Below the pieces are notes generated by a model. It was not told where the DNA came from. It ran no database searches and was given only the letters and a program-made list of their open reading frames with translations. 35,577 nucleotides of DNA from Acidimicrobiales bacterium (lineage in GTDB: Bacteria; Actinomycetota; Acidimicrobiia; Acidimicrobiales; SZUA-35). This document shows, piece by piece, positions 1-7,316 of the stretch. The position numbers were made by a program, and so were the translations under genes. Every line of letters begins with the position of its first letter. Positions within the stretch are counted from its first letter, which is position 1. The stretch is taken from assembly GCA_024638815.1 (NCBI GenBank), contig JAHEJM010000036.1, positions 1 through 35,577 on the forward strand, read 5' to 3'.

Positions 1-237
1 CGGACACCCGGCCCGAGGTGAGCGGCTCCAGCGCAGCCAGGCGATGAAGGAGCGTCGACTTTCCCGATCCCGACGGCCCAATGGTGGCCGAGAATCGGCC
101 GGACTCGAAGGCCACCGAGATCTCGTTGAGGGCCCGAACTCGTGTCAATCCTTCGCCGACGTCCTTCGTCGCCCGCTCCGCGCTCGAGGCCGGGGTGGTC
201 GAAGTGGTGGCCGCTCGTGTCTGAGAAGCGAGGCCAT
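1..237 (-). CDS. ABC transporter ATP-binding protein, N-terminal fragment with apparent frameshift
   Basis: Reading the minus strand from about 210 down to 2 gives the N-terminus of an ABC ATPase of the MacB/LolD type: an ATKDVGEG lead-in, VRALNEISVAFESGR, then Walker A GPSGSGKST followed by LLHRLAALEPLTSGRVS. The rest lies beyond the left edge. The frame that holds Walker A has no ATG or GTG; its only internal candidate is TTG at 148, which would cut off the conserved lead-in. A good start, GGAGGAGGGGCC then ATG at 237, lies one frame away. The simplest reading is a single-base indel between about 200 and 235, either real or a sequencing error. In this family the product energises small export or efflux permeases from the cytoplasmic face. 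The family call is secure; the exact start and whether the gene works are not. Confidence 0.68.
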
Positions 238-484
238 GGCCCCTCCTCCGGATCGTGTCCTACCACCATCCCATCGGAGACCAAGGCAATCCAGGGTCAA
301 AGACCCCGATCGAACGGTCGCTGGGAGTCTTCTTGCTTCGGGCGATGTCGGCTGCGGTGTGGATACGGATCCTGGTGTGACCACGGATGACGAACCTCAA
401 GTGCGGTTTTGTAACAAGGCCTGAGGATGCCGGTACGCTTCGAGACGAAGCCATCCATCCCGGCCACCAGACCAGGAGATATAC
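238..484. other. Divergent intergenic region between ABC ATPase and sodN
   Basis: No gene can be supported here. Frames that cross it on either strand have no recognisable domain and no credible ribosome-binding site. It must hold the promoter of the minus-strand ABC gene and of sodN. A clear Shine-Dalgarno AGGAGA (474-479) lies five bases before the sodN ATG and fixes that start. Confidence 0.5.
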
Positions 485-943
485 ATGAAGTTCACTACCC
501 GCCTGCTCCAGAGCCTCGACGCCGTGCGCCCCGCCTCGGCCGCCTCCGCCCACTGCGACGGCCCGTGCGGTGTCTACGATCCGGCCAGCGCCCGGATCGC
601 CGGCGAGGCCGTTCTGTCGATGACCAAGAAGCTGCTCGACATCGACATGTCGTCCGAGGGTGCTCACAACACCTATATCCGGTACGTGAACATCAAGGAG
701 GAGCAGGCCGAGTTGGTCAAGCGGGAACTCAACATCCTGTGGCATGACTACTTCAAGCCCGAGCATCTCGAGCAGTATCCGGACCTCCATACCACCTTCT
801 GGAAGGCGGCCAAGCAAGCCTCGGCGTGCAAGACCTCGGTCAGCCTCGACGCGGCCAACGAGCTCATGGCCATGATCGAGAACATTCACCACATCTTCTG
901 GGCCACCAAGGGTCGCGACATTCCCTGGTACGTGGCCAGCTGA
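485..943 (+). CDS. sodN: Nickel-containing superoxide dismutase
   Basis: The product dismutates superoxide to oxygen and peroxide in the cytoplasm, using one nickel ion per subunit of a homohexamer. The 152-residue precursor has a 22-residue leader, then HCDGPCGVYDP beginning at His23. In the mature enzyme this is the nickel hook: His1, Cys2 and Cys6 (here H23, C24 and C28). The helical body follows, with the family's NIKEEQAELVKREL and WHDYFKP segments. Length and leader are normal for NiSOD. The start is fixed by AGGAGA at 474-479. Nickel loading needs removal of the leader, and the matching protease gene sodX lies directly downstream, as is usual for this pair. All three nickel ligands are present, so the enzyme should be active. 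Confidence 0.97.
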   Translation: MKFTTRLLQSLDAVRPASAASAHCDGPCGVYDPASARIAGEAVLSMTKKLLDIDMSSEGAHNTYIRYVNIKEEQAELVKRELNILWHDYFKPEHLEQYPDLHTTFWKAAKQASACKTSVSLDAANELMAMIENIHHIFWATKGRDIPWYVAS

Positions 944-1108
944 TCGCACGGGCGGCCCCGTCACCGGTGCCTGCGGTGCCGCATTCGGACCGCCATTGAA
1001 TGTCATGACCTCGTACCCGAGCCGGTTCGGCGCCCTGCGGCGTCGTCCGGCTCGGTCGTGGTTTTCGCACCTGTCGATCGGTTCGATCCCGCTCCTCGGT
1101 TCGACTCC

Positions 1109-1507
1109 ATGATCGTGCATCCGCCCACCATCCGGGCCATCGCCGAGGGTCTGGCCTGGATCATCGGCCGTCGCCGTCGGATTCGAGTCTCGGGCCACTC
1201 GATGGAACCCACTCTCCACGACGGCGAGTTCGTGCTCATCGATCCCGAACGTCGCCACCCGAAACCAGGTCGGCTGGCGGTGGCTCGCCATCCCACCGAA
1301 CTCGACACAACCAGCGGGGACCGACTACTGGTCATCAAGCGGGTCGGCGATTGGGGCGACGGGGGGGTGTGGCTGACCAGTGACAATCCAACGGCTGGAA
1401 CCGACAGTCGAACCTGGGGTCGACTGCCGGCAGCGGACATTGTCGGAACCGTCACCGTGGTTCTCGATCACCCGACCACGGCCGACCTCGGACCGCCAGT
1501 AGCCTGA
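1109..1507 (+). CDS. sodX: Nickel-type superoxide dismutase maturation protease
   Basis: This is a small S26-family (signal-peptidase-like) protease that in known sodN-sodX pairs trims the SodN leader to expose the nickel-binding histidine. The sequence has the Ser box RVSGHSMEPTLHDGEFVLID, in which the Ser before Met is the nucleophile, and the Lys box RLLVIKRVGDWG with the general-base Lys. A late SDNP segment (TSDNPTAGTDSR) matches the usual S26 C-terminal box. I see no clear membrane anchor, as expected for a cytosolic SodX. I chose ATG 1109; an in-frame GTG at 1058 would add 17 residues, and neither has a strong ribosome site. The gene ends four bases before the next start, so it is probably co-transcribed with the ABC-F gene. 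Confidence 0.92.
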   Translation: MIVHPPTIRAIAEGLAWIIGRRRRIRVSGHSMEPTLHDGEFVLIDPERRHPKPGRLAVARHPTELDTTSGDRLLVIKRVGDWGDGGVWLTSDNPTAGTDSRTWGRLPAADIVGTVTVVLDHPTTADLGPPVA

Positions 1508-1511
1508 ACCG

Positions 1512-3500
1512 GTGCTCACCGTGTCCGGTCTCACGAAGTCCCACGGCGCCCGTACTTTGTTCCGGGACGTCACATTTCGGCTGTCGCCGGGGCGCCGGAT
1601 CGCCCTCATCGGCGGCAACGGAGTGGGCAAGACCACCATCCTGGAGATCATCATGGGTCTCCAGGAGGCCGACGGCGGGGAGGTATCGCGGCCCAACGAC
1701 TACCGGATCGGCTACCTGCCCCAGGAACTGCTGGAGTCGTGGTCGGGGACCGTGCTCGAGGAGGTGATGCGTGGCGCCGACGACATCGTCGGCCTGGAAC
1801 GGCAACTGCGGGGGCTGGAGCAGGAGATGACGACGACCAGCGGTGCCGACCATGACCGGGTGGTCAGGCGTTACGGCGAGATCCAATCCCGATTCGAGAC
1901 CTTGGGAGGCTACCAGGTGGAAGCCGAGGCGCGCCGGATTCTCGGAGGCCTGGGGTTCTCCACTGCCGACATGGATCGCCCTCTGGGCGAGATGTCCGGT
2001 GGCTGGCAGATGCGGGCCGCCCTGGCCCGTCTGCTGCTGCAGCAGCCGGACTGCCTGCTGCTCGACGAACCGACCAACCATCTTGACGTCGACTCGGTGG
2101 CCTGGCTGGAAAACCAGCTGGCCTCGTGGTCCGGGGCCATCCTGTTCGTTTCCCACGACAGGGATTTCATCGACGTCGTGGCCGAGCGTGTGGTCGAGGT
2201 GGCGTTGGGGTCGGCCCTGGAATACGTCGGAGGCTTCGCTGAGTTCGTTGTGGCCCGGGAGGAACGGTTGGCGTCGTTGGAAACGGCGGCCAAGCGCCAG
2301 GCCAAGGAGATTGCCCGGGTCGAGCGCTTCATCGAGCGCTTCCGTTACAAGGCGACCAAAGCTCGTCAGGTCCAATCCCGCATCAAGACCTTGGAGAAAC
2401 TGGAGCGGATCGAGGCTCCGAGTGCCGAGGAGCTGAAGTTGGCCTTCGGTTTTCCTGATCCGCCACGGTCGGCCCGGGTCGTGATCGAGATTGCCGACGC
2501 CACCATCGGCTATGACGGCACACCACTGCTCGAAGGGGTGAATCTGGTGGTCGAGCGGGGCCAGAAGCTTGCTCTGGTCGGCCCCAACGGCGCAGGCAAG
2601 TCGACCCTGCTCAAAGCCATCATGGGCGAGCTCGCCCCGATCTCGGGTTCAGCCAGGCTCGGGGCCAACGTCGGCGTCGCCTTTTTCGCTCAGCACCAGG
2701 TCGACGCCCTGGATCTGAACCTCACGGTGGAGCAGGAGTTCCGTCACGCCGTGGGCGAGCAGCCCAAGAACCGCAACATGCGAACCGTGCTGGGTTCGTT
2801 CGGCTTCTCGGGAGACGCCGTCGATCGCCTGGTGGGCGATCTGTCCGGTGGCGAACGAACCCGGTTGGCCCTGGCGGAGATCATGTGCAACCCGGTCAAT
2901 CTGCTGATCCTCGACGAGCCGACCAACCACCTCGATCTCCCCAGTTGTGACGTGCTGGAGGACGCCCTGTCGGCCTACCCGGGAACGGTGTTGATCGTGA
3001 GCCATGATCGCCACCTGATCCGGACCACAGCGGAGCAGCTGGTCGAGGTCAGAAACGGCGCGGTGACTCACCATCTGGAGCTGGACGAGGCCGTCCTGTC
3101 TCCCGCGGTGACCGTGGGAGGGGCTTCCGGCTCCATGACGCTGGCCCGATCGGGCGCCGATTCCGCCGGCCGGGTCGCCGGTCGAGGCCGGGCTTCCAAT
3201 CGGAGCAACGGGTCGGGTTCGCCGGCCGACGCCGACGGCGGCAATCGACGATCGGGACGATCCAACGTCGACGGCGACAGCCGACGGATACGGGAGTTGC
3301 GCAAGCGCGTCAATCGACTGGAGAAGCAGGCGATCGAGGCCGAGACGATGGTGGCCGAGATCGAGGCATTACTGGCCGATCCCGCTGTCTATAAGGATCA
3401 AGCCAGAATGAACGACCTGGTGGTGGAGTACGAGAAGGTGAAGTCGAGGGCCAACAGGCTTCTCAGCGAGTGGGAGACGGCCAGCGCCGCCGTCGAGTAG
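1512..3500 (+). CDS. ABC-F family ATPase (duplicated ABC domain, ribosome-associated type)
   Basis: This is a soluble protein with two ABC domains and no membrane segment, 662 residues long. Domain 1 has Walker A GGNGVGKTT (about 34-42), signature MSGGWQMRAALA and Walker B CLLLDEPTNHLD. A charged linker follows (about 240-310, rich in Arg and Lys, with RFRYKATKARQVQSR), matching the ABC-F P-site tRNA interaction motif. Domain 2 has Walker A GPNGAGKST (about 357-365), LSGGERTRLALA and LLILDEPTNHLD. A disordered Ser/Arg/Gly stretch (about 550-595) leads to a C-terminal coiled coil (RELRKRVNRLEKQ onward), as in Uup-like members. ABC-F proteins act on the ribosome in translation or antibiotic protection; which role applies here cannot be read from the sequence. 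The start is GTG, four bases after sodX. Confidence 0.93.
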   Translation: MLTVSGLTKSHGARTLFRDVTFRLSPGRRIALIGGNGVGKTTILEIIMGLQEADGGEVSRPNDYRIGYLPQELLESWSGTVLEEVMRGADDIVGLERQLRGLEQEMTTTSGADHDRVVRRYGEIQSRFETLGGYQVEAEARRILGGLGFSTADMDRPLGEMSGGWQMRAALARLLLQQPDCLLLDEPTNHLDVDSVAWLENQLASWSGAILFVSHDRDFIDVVAERVVEVALGSALEYVGGFAEFVVAREERLASLETAAKRQAKEIARVERFIERFRYKATKARQVQSRIKTLEKLERIEAPSAEELKLAFGFPDPPRSARVVIEIADATIGYDGTPLLEGVNLVVERGQKLALVGPNGAGKSTLLKAIMGELAPISGSARLGANVGVAFFAQHQVDALDLNLTVEQEFRHAVGEQPKNRNMRTVLGSFGFSGDAVDRLVGDLSGGERTRLALAEIMCNPVNLLILDEPTNHLDLPSCDVLEDALSAYPGTVLIVSHDRHLIRTTAEQLVEVRNGAVTHHLELDEAVLSPAVTVGGASGSMTLARSGADSAGRVAGRGRASNRSNGSGSPADADGGNRRSGRSNVDGDSRRIRELRKRVNRLEKQAIEAETMVAEIEALLADPAVYKDQARMNDLVVEYEKVKSRANRLLSEWETASAAVE

Positions 3501-3515
3501 CAGAGGCGACGACGA

Positions 3516-3530
3516 CCGGTCGGCGACCGG
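3516..3530. terminator. Short hairpin in convergent gap
   Basis: CCGGTC, a three-base loop GGC, then GACCGG lies in the 38-bp gap between the converging ABC-F gene and the trehalose-phosphatase/GH15 gene. The place suits a bidirectional terminator, but the stem is only six pairs and no T-run follows, so this is a weak call. Confidence 0.35.
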
Positions 3531-3538
3531 ACGGACCC

Positions 3539-6100
3539 TCAGCGGTCCAGCAGAAGGGCGTTGTTGATCAAACCGAGATGAGCGTAGGCCTGTGGGATGT
3601 TGCCCAACGATCGTTGGTGCTCCGGGTCGTACTGTTCCGACATCACCCCGGTTGTCCCGGCCAGATCACACAGATCCTTGAACAGCTGCTCGGCCTCCGA
3701 ACGTCGCCCGATTCGACACAGGGACTCGACCAACCAGGAGGCCATCAGACTGAAGCCGCCGTGGCGTCCGGGCAAACCGTCGTCGTCCAGATAGCTGTAG
3801 ACGGTCGGACCCCGCCGGAGTTCCCGCTCGACGGCCTCGACGGTGGATACGAAGCGAGGATCGTCGGCGGCCAGCAGGCCACACAGCCCGATGACCAGCA
3901 CCGACGCGTCGAGGTCATCGCCGTCGTAGGCGGCGACAAAGGACCGGCATGATTCATTCCAGCCGTTGGTCAGCACGTCCTCGGCGATTTGGTCCCGCAG
4001 GTCGACCCAGGCCGCCGGTTCCCGATCCAGGAACTGGTCGGCGATGGCGATGGCGCGATCCACGGTCACCCAGCCCATCGCCTTGGAATAGACGTGGTGT
4101 CGAGCAGGGCGCCGGATCTGCCAGATTCCGTGGTCGGGCTCGTGCCAACGACGAGAGACCGCCAACACCATGGCTTCGACCAGATGCCAGTGCTCGGCCG
4201 AGATCGCCTCGCCCTTCTCCAGCAGCAGGTGGACCAGATTGACCACCGGTCCGAATACGTCGAGCTGGACCTGACCATCGGCGGCATTTCCGATCCGGAC
4301 CGGTCGACTACCCCCGTAGCCGGGAAGGTCGGCGATCTCGGCCTCAGGCGGTAGGTGCCGGCCGGTCACGTTGTAGAGAGGGGCCAGGCGTTCGGGGTCG
4401 GATCTGGTTTCGAGCAGTTGCAGAACCCAGTCCAGAAAGGCCATAGCCTCGGCCCGGGAGTCCAGCCGAACCAGGGCGGCGGCGGCCATGGCCCCATCCC
4501 GAAACCAGCAGTACCGGTAGTCCCAGTTGCGAACGCCGCCCAGGTTCTGAGGCAGGCTGGTGGTGGCGGCGGCGACGATGGCACCGGTGGGGCCGTGGCA
4601 CAGGCTTTTGAGCATCAGAGCGCTACGGCCCACCAGTTCCCGCTCCAGTATCGGAAGCTCCAGCTTGGACACCCAGTTCGACCAGAAGTGGGCGGTATCG
4701 TTCAGTCGATCGCCGGGACCTCTGGCGTCGGGTCGAACCGTGGCCGTACCGCTTCGTAGCTCCAGATAGACCGGCCGGCCGGGATCAAGATCCACTGTTC
4801 CGACCGCGGTGTGGTGACTGCCGTCCTCGACGATGTCCCACTCGACGTCGGGGGCACGCAACACCAGCAGATCGGCGGTCCCCTTCACGATGATGCCGTC
4901 CCCCGACTTGTAGGCGAGCCGAGTCGGCACTCGACCGAAGTCGAGGCGGGGGGCGAACTCGATCCTGGCCCGTCCCTCGCCCTCCAACACCCGGATCAGG
5001 TCCGACCGTCCTGCCAGCCGTCGGGTTCGGCCGCTGGAACAGTCGAGGAAGTCGGTCACCGTGAACGACTCGAATTTCGACTCCAGCACCATGGTGTTGG
5101 TGATGTAATGCTGGTGGCGGGGGTGGGGACGGTGCTCCCCATCGTCATCGGCCGGAACCTGGGTCACGGTGAAATGTCCGGCCGACGGCCCGCCCAACAG
5201 TGAGGCGAAGATGGCCGTCGAGTCGATTCTGGGCACGCACATCCAGCACACCGACGCCTTGGTGTCGACGATGGCTGCGGTACGTAGATCGGACAGCACC
5301 GAATGATCGGAGATGGGCACCAGCCCCTCGCCCCGCAGCCACTTGCCCCTGATCTCGGCCAGCAGGGCCAGGATGCGGGCCACCGTTTCGGTGTCGGCCA
5401 CCCGATGCTTGGCAACGGTCGGGCCGTCGCCGACCTTGACGCCGACATCGGGACCGGTCAGGGTGCGAAAGCTCTCCTCGTCGGTCACATCGTCGCCGAC
5501 ATAGATGACGGCCGATGCCCCGACCTGATGGCGGAGGGTATCGAGTGCCACTCCCTTGTTGGTACTGATGACGGAGAACTCGATGATGTCGCGACCGTTT
5601 CGGACATAGATCCACTCGTGACCGGCGGGGCCCCGGACCAGTTCCTGACGGGCTGCCTCCTTGATCCCGTCGTCGAGGCCCCGGAAGTGGAACGTGATGC
5701 CGGTCGGCTTCTCCTCGACCCTGGCCCCGTACTTGAAGCCCAGAGCCCGAACCTCGCGGGTGATGATCTCCCGTTTGTCCAACAGATCCTCGTCGAGTCG
5801 TGAGGCGAAGCCGAGGTCGAATTCGCTTCCATGGCTGCCGACCAGCCGGATCGTCTCCGGCAGTCGGGACAGGGTGGCCAAATCCCGCAGGCTGCGTCCG
5901 GACACAACGGTGACGGTTGTGTTGGCCTGCTCGGCCAGCTGGCGCAGGGCTGCGGCGCAGTTCCTGTTGGGTCGGGCCTCCATCGGATCGTCGACCAGGG
6001 AAGCGATGGTGCCGTCGTAGTCACAGGCGACGAGAAGGTTGGGGACCCGGGCAAGATGCCGGATTTGTTCCGCCAGCTCACCCAGATTGTCACTTGTCAT
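3539..6100 (-). CDS. Trehalose-6-phosphate phosphatase fused to a GH15 glucoamylase/trehalase-like domain
   Basis: This is a two-domain cytosolic protein of 853 residues. Residues about 1-245 are a HAD-type trehalose-phosphatase: CDYDGT (nucleophile D27, acid D29), VVSGR, SHGSEF and a late GDDVTDEESF metal-binding motif. Residues about 260-853 are a GH15 fold of the bacterial glucoamylase/trehalase type: a beta-sandwich with WMCVPRIDS, then the (alpha/alpha)6 barrel with GVRNWDYRYCWFRDGA, GQVQLDVFG, SKAMGWVTVDRAIAIA and SEQYDP. The last keeps the catalytic base Glu (about 822). The general-acid Glu normally follows GIW; here it is Gln661 (codon CAG, complement of 4118-4120). The phosphatase half looks competent; normal hydrolysis by the GH15 half is doubtful. 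No trehalose-phosphate synthase lies in the window. AGGGAAG precedes the ATG. Confidence 0.9.
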   Translation of the reverse strand: MTSDNLGELAEQIRHLARVPNLLVACDYDGTIASLVDDPMEARPNRNCAAALRQLAEQANTTVTVVSGRSLRDLATLSRLPETIRLVGSHGSEFDLGFASRLDEDLLDKREIITREVRALGFKYGARVEEKPTGITFHFRGLDDGIKEAARQELVRGPAGHEWIYVRNGRDIIEFSVISTNKGVALDTLRHQVGASAVIYVGDDVTDEESFRTLTGPDVGVKVGDGPTVAKHRVADTETVARILALLAEIRGKWLRGEGLVPISDHSVLSDLRTAAIVDTKASVCWMCVPRIDSTAIFASLLGGPSAGHFTVTQVPADDDGEHRPHPRHQHYITNTMVLESKFESFTVTDFLDCSSGRTRRLAGRSDLIRVLEGEGRARIEFAPRLDFGRVPTRLAYKSGDGIIVKGTADLLVLRAPDVEWDIVEDGSHHTAVGTVDLDPGRPVYLELRSGTATVRPDARGPGDRLNDTAHFWSNWVSKLELPILERELVGRSALMLKSLCHGPTGAIVAAATTSLPQNLGGVRNWDYRYCWFRDGAMAAAALVRLDSRAEAMAFLDWVLQLLETRSDPERLAPLYNVTGRHLPPEAEIADLPGYGGSRPVRIGNAADGQVQLDVFGPVVNLVHLLLEKGEAISAEHWHLVEAMVLAVSRRWHEPDHGIWQIRRPARHHVYSKAMGWVTVDRAIAIADQFLDREPAAWVDLRDQIAEDVLTNGWNESCRSFVAAYDGDDLDASVLVIGLCGLLAADDPRFVSTVEAVERELRRGPTVYSYLDDDGLPGRHGGFSLMASWLVESLCRIGRRSEAEQLFKDLCDLAGTTGVMSEQYDPEHQRSLGNIPQAYAHLGLINNALLLDR

Positions 6101-6396
6101 CGAGACTTCCCTTCGCCTCGTGGGCCGCCGGTCACGCCCCGAAACTGTCGGAGAAGCCGGGGATGGTGGCCATAGTGAGATATCGGTGGCGCCGGTGGCA
6201 AATCAAACAGCTCGATGGTAGCGACTCCGGTTGGTGTTTCGGCGCTGTCTCGGACAGAGGCACGAGCTGGGGTGACGTGTTGACGGCCATCGGTTCAACC
6301 GCTGAGGAACACTGTACCGTCTCGACGGCCTGACCTCGTGGGTCGAACGGCCGGTCCGTCGGGTGGTTGGCCCGGAGCGTTTCAACCCATTGCCCC

Positions 6397-6804
6397 ATGC
6401 CGTCTTTCGGCTACACCAATTGCCCCGATGTCTGCCCGGCGACGATGTCAACCGTGACCCCGGCCCTGGATCAGCTTGATCCCGCAAAGCGGGTCCGAAC
6501 CGAGGTTTGGATGGTCTCGGTCGATCCCGGCCGGGACGACGCCGTGTCCCTCCAGACCTACGTGGAGTTCTTCGACCCCGAGTTCCGAGGGGTCACCGGC
6601 ACGGTCGAGGCCACCGATCAGGCCTCCACCCAGTACGGCGTGTTCCATGAGCTGGAGCCGACGGCGGCCGAGGGGGCCGATGACTACCTGGTCGACCATA
6701 CGGCCAGCCTGTTCGGCGTCGGGCCCGACGGGACGCTGCGAGTCGTCTGGTCGCCGACGGTGACGGCCGAAGAGCTTGGAGCCGACCTGCGAGAGCTGTT
6801 GTGA
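6397..6804 (+). CDS. Sco1/SenC-type copper chaperone, N-terminally truncated
   Basis: Sco proteins are membrane-anchored thioredoxin folds outside the cytoplasmic membrane that deliver copper to, or reduce, the CuA site of cytochrome oxidase. The reading begins almost at the copper motif, FGYTNCPDVCPATM (both Cys present), and continues through VWMVSVDPGRDD, FFDPEFRGVTGT and VDHTASLFGVGPDG, where the conserved His ligand is present. What is missing is everything before FGYT: the lipid or membrane anchor and roughly 40-50 residues of the first strands. I found no frame upstream that supplies them. ATG 6397 and TTG 6367 are the only near starts. The stop overlaps the next gene (GTGA at 6801-6804), suggesting old translational coupling to a second copper protein. 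It is probably a broken gene or one with an upstream sequence error. Confidence 0.7.
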   Translation: MPSFGYTNCPDVCPATMSTVTPALDQLDPAKRVRTEVWMVSVDPGRDDAVSLQTYVEFFDPEFRGVTGTVEATDQASTQYGVFHELEPTAAEGADDYLVDHTASLFGVGPDGTLRVVWSPTVTAEELGADLRELL

Positions 6805-7284
6805 CGCAACGCCGGCCATCGGACCGGCGTTGTCCGAAGTTCGCCACCACCGTGTGGTCGGCGCTGGCGGTGGCCGCCATGGTGACCTTCTCCGCTTGCG
6901 GCAATGGCACGGGTTCGATCACGGTCAGCGATCCGTGGGCTCGGCCCTCCCCACCCGATACCGACACAACGGCGATCTACGTCGTGCTCACCAACGACAC
7001 CGATGACGAGCATCGGCTGGTTGCAGCCGAGAGCGGTCGTTGTGAGCGGACCGAATTGCACAAGACCGAGATCGCGACGACGGTGTTGGCCTCGATGGTG
7101 CCCGGCGGTCGATGGCGATCTCGTGTTCGGACCGGGGGAGGAATTGGCCTTCGAGCCCAACGCCCTCCATGTGATGTGCATCGGTATCGAGGAGCCGTTG
7201 GTGATCGGGGAGCGTTTCGACGTCGAGTTCACCTTCGCCGAAGGCGAGCCGTTGACCGTGGCCGTCGCCGTCCGCCAACCCTGA
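6801..7284 (+). pseudogene. PCuAC-family periplasmic copper chaperone, frameshifted
   Basis: PCuAC proteins bind Cu(I) outside the membrane and work with Sco in cytochrome oxidase assembly. The first frame starts at GTG 6801 with a hydrophobic lipoprotein-like leader ending MVTFSACGNG. It continues as ITVSDPWARPSPPDTDTTAIYVVLTND and the ELHKTEIATTVLASM segment. From about 7108 the family continues in a different frame: DGDLVFGPGEELAFEPNALHVMCIGIEEPL, then GERFDVEFTFAEGEP, to a stop at 7284. The metal ligands (His and Met in the first part, HxM in the second) are all still readable, so a single-base indel between about 7093 and 7110 explains the break. It may be an assembly error or a recent loss. 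The gene ends 32 bp from the converging NHL gene. Confidence 0.75.
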
Positions 7285-7316
7285 GCCTTGAACGGCGATC
7301 GTCCCGCCGCCGGCCG

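Noticed and set aside
44-424. Plus-strand open frame at the left end (126 residues)
   Set aside because: Arg/Gly/Ser-rich, no ribosome site, and antisense to the ABC ATPase fragment that carries a clear Walker A.
260-1291. A 343-residue open frame on the minus strand opposite sodN and sodX
   Set aside because: It lies antisense to two well-recognised genes, has no family resemblance and no ribosome site; high-GC DNA gives such frames routinely.
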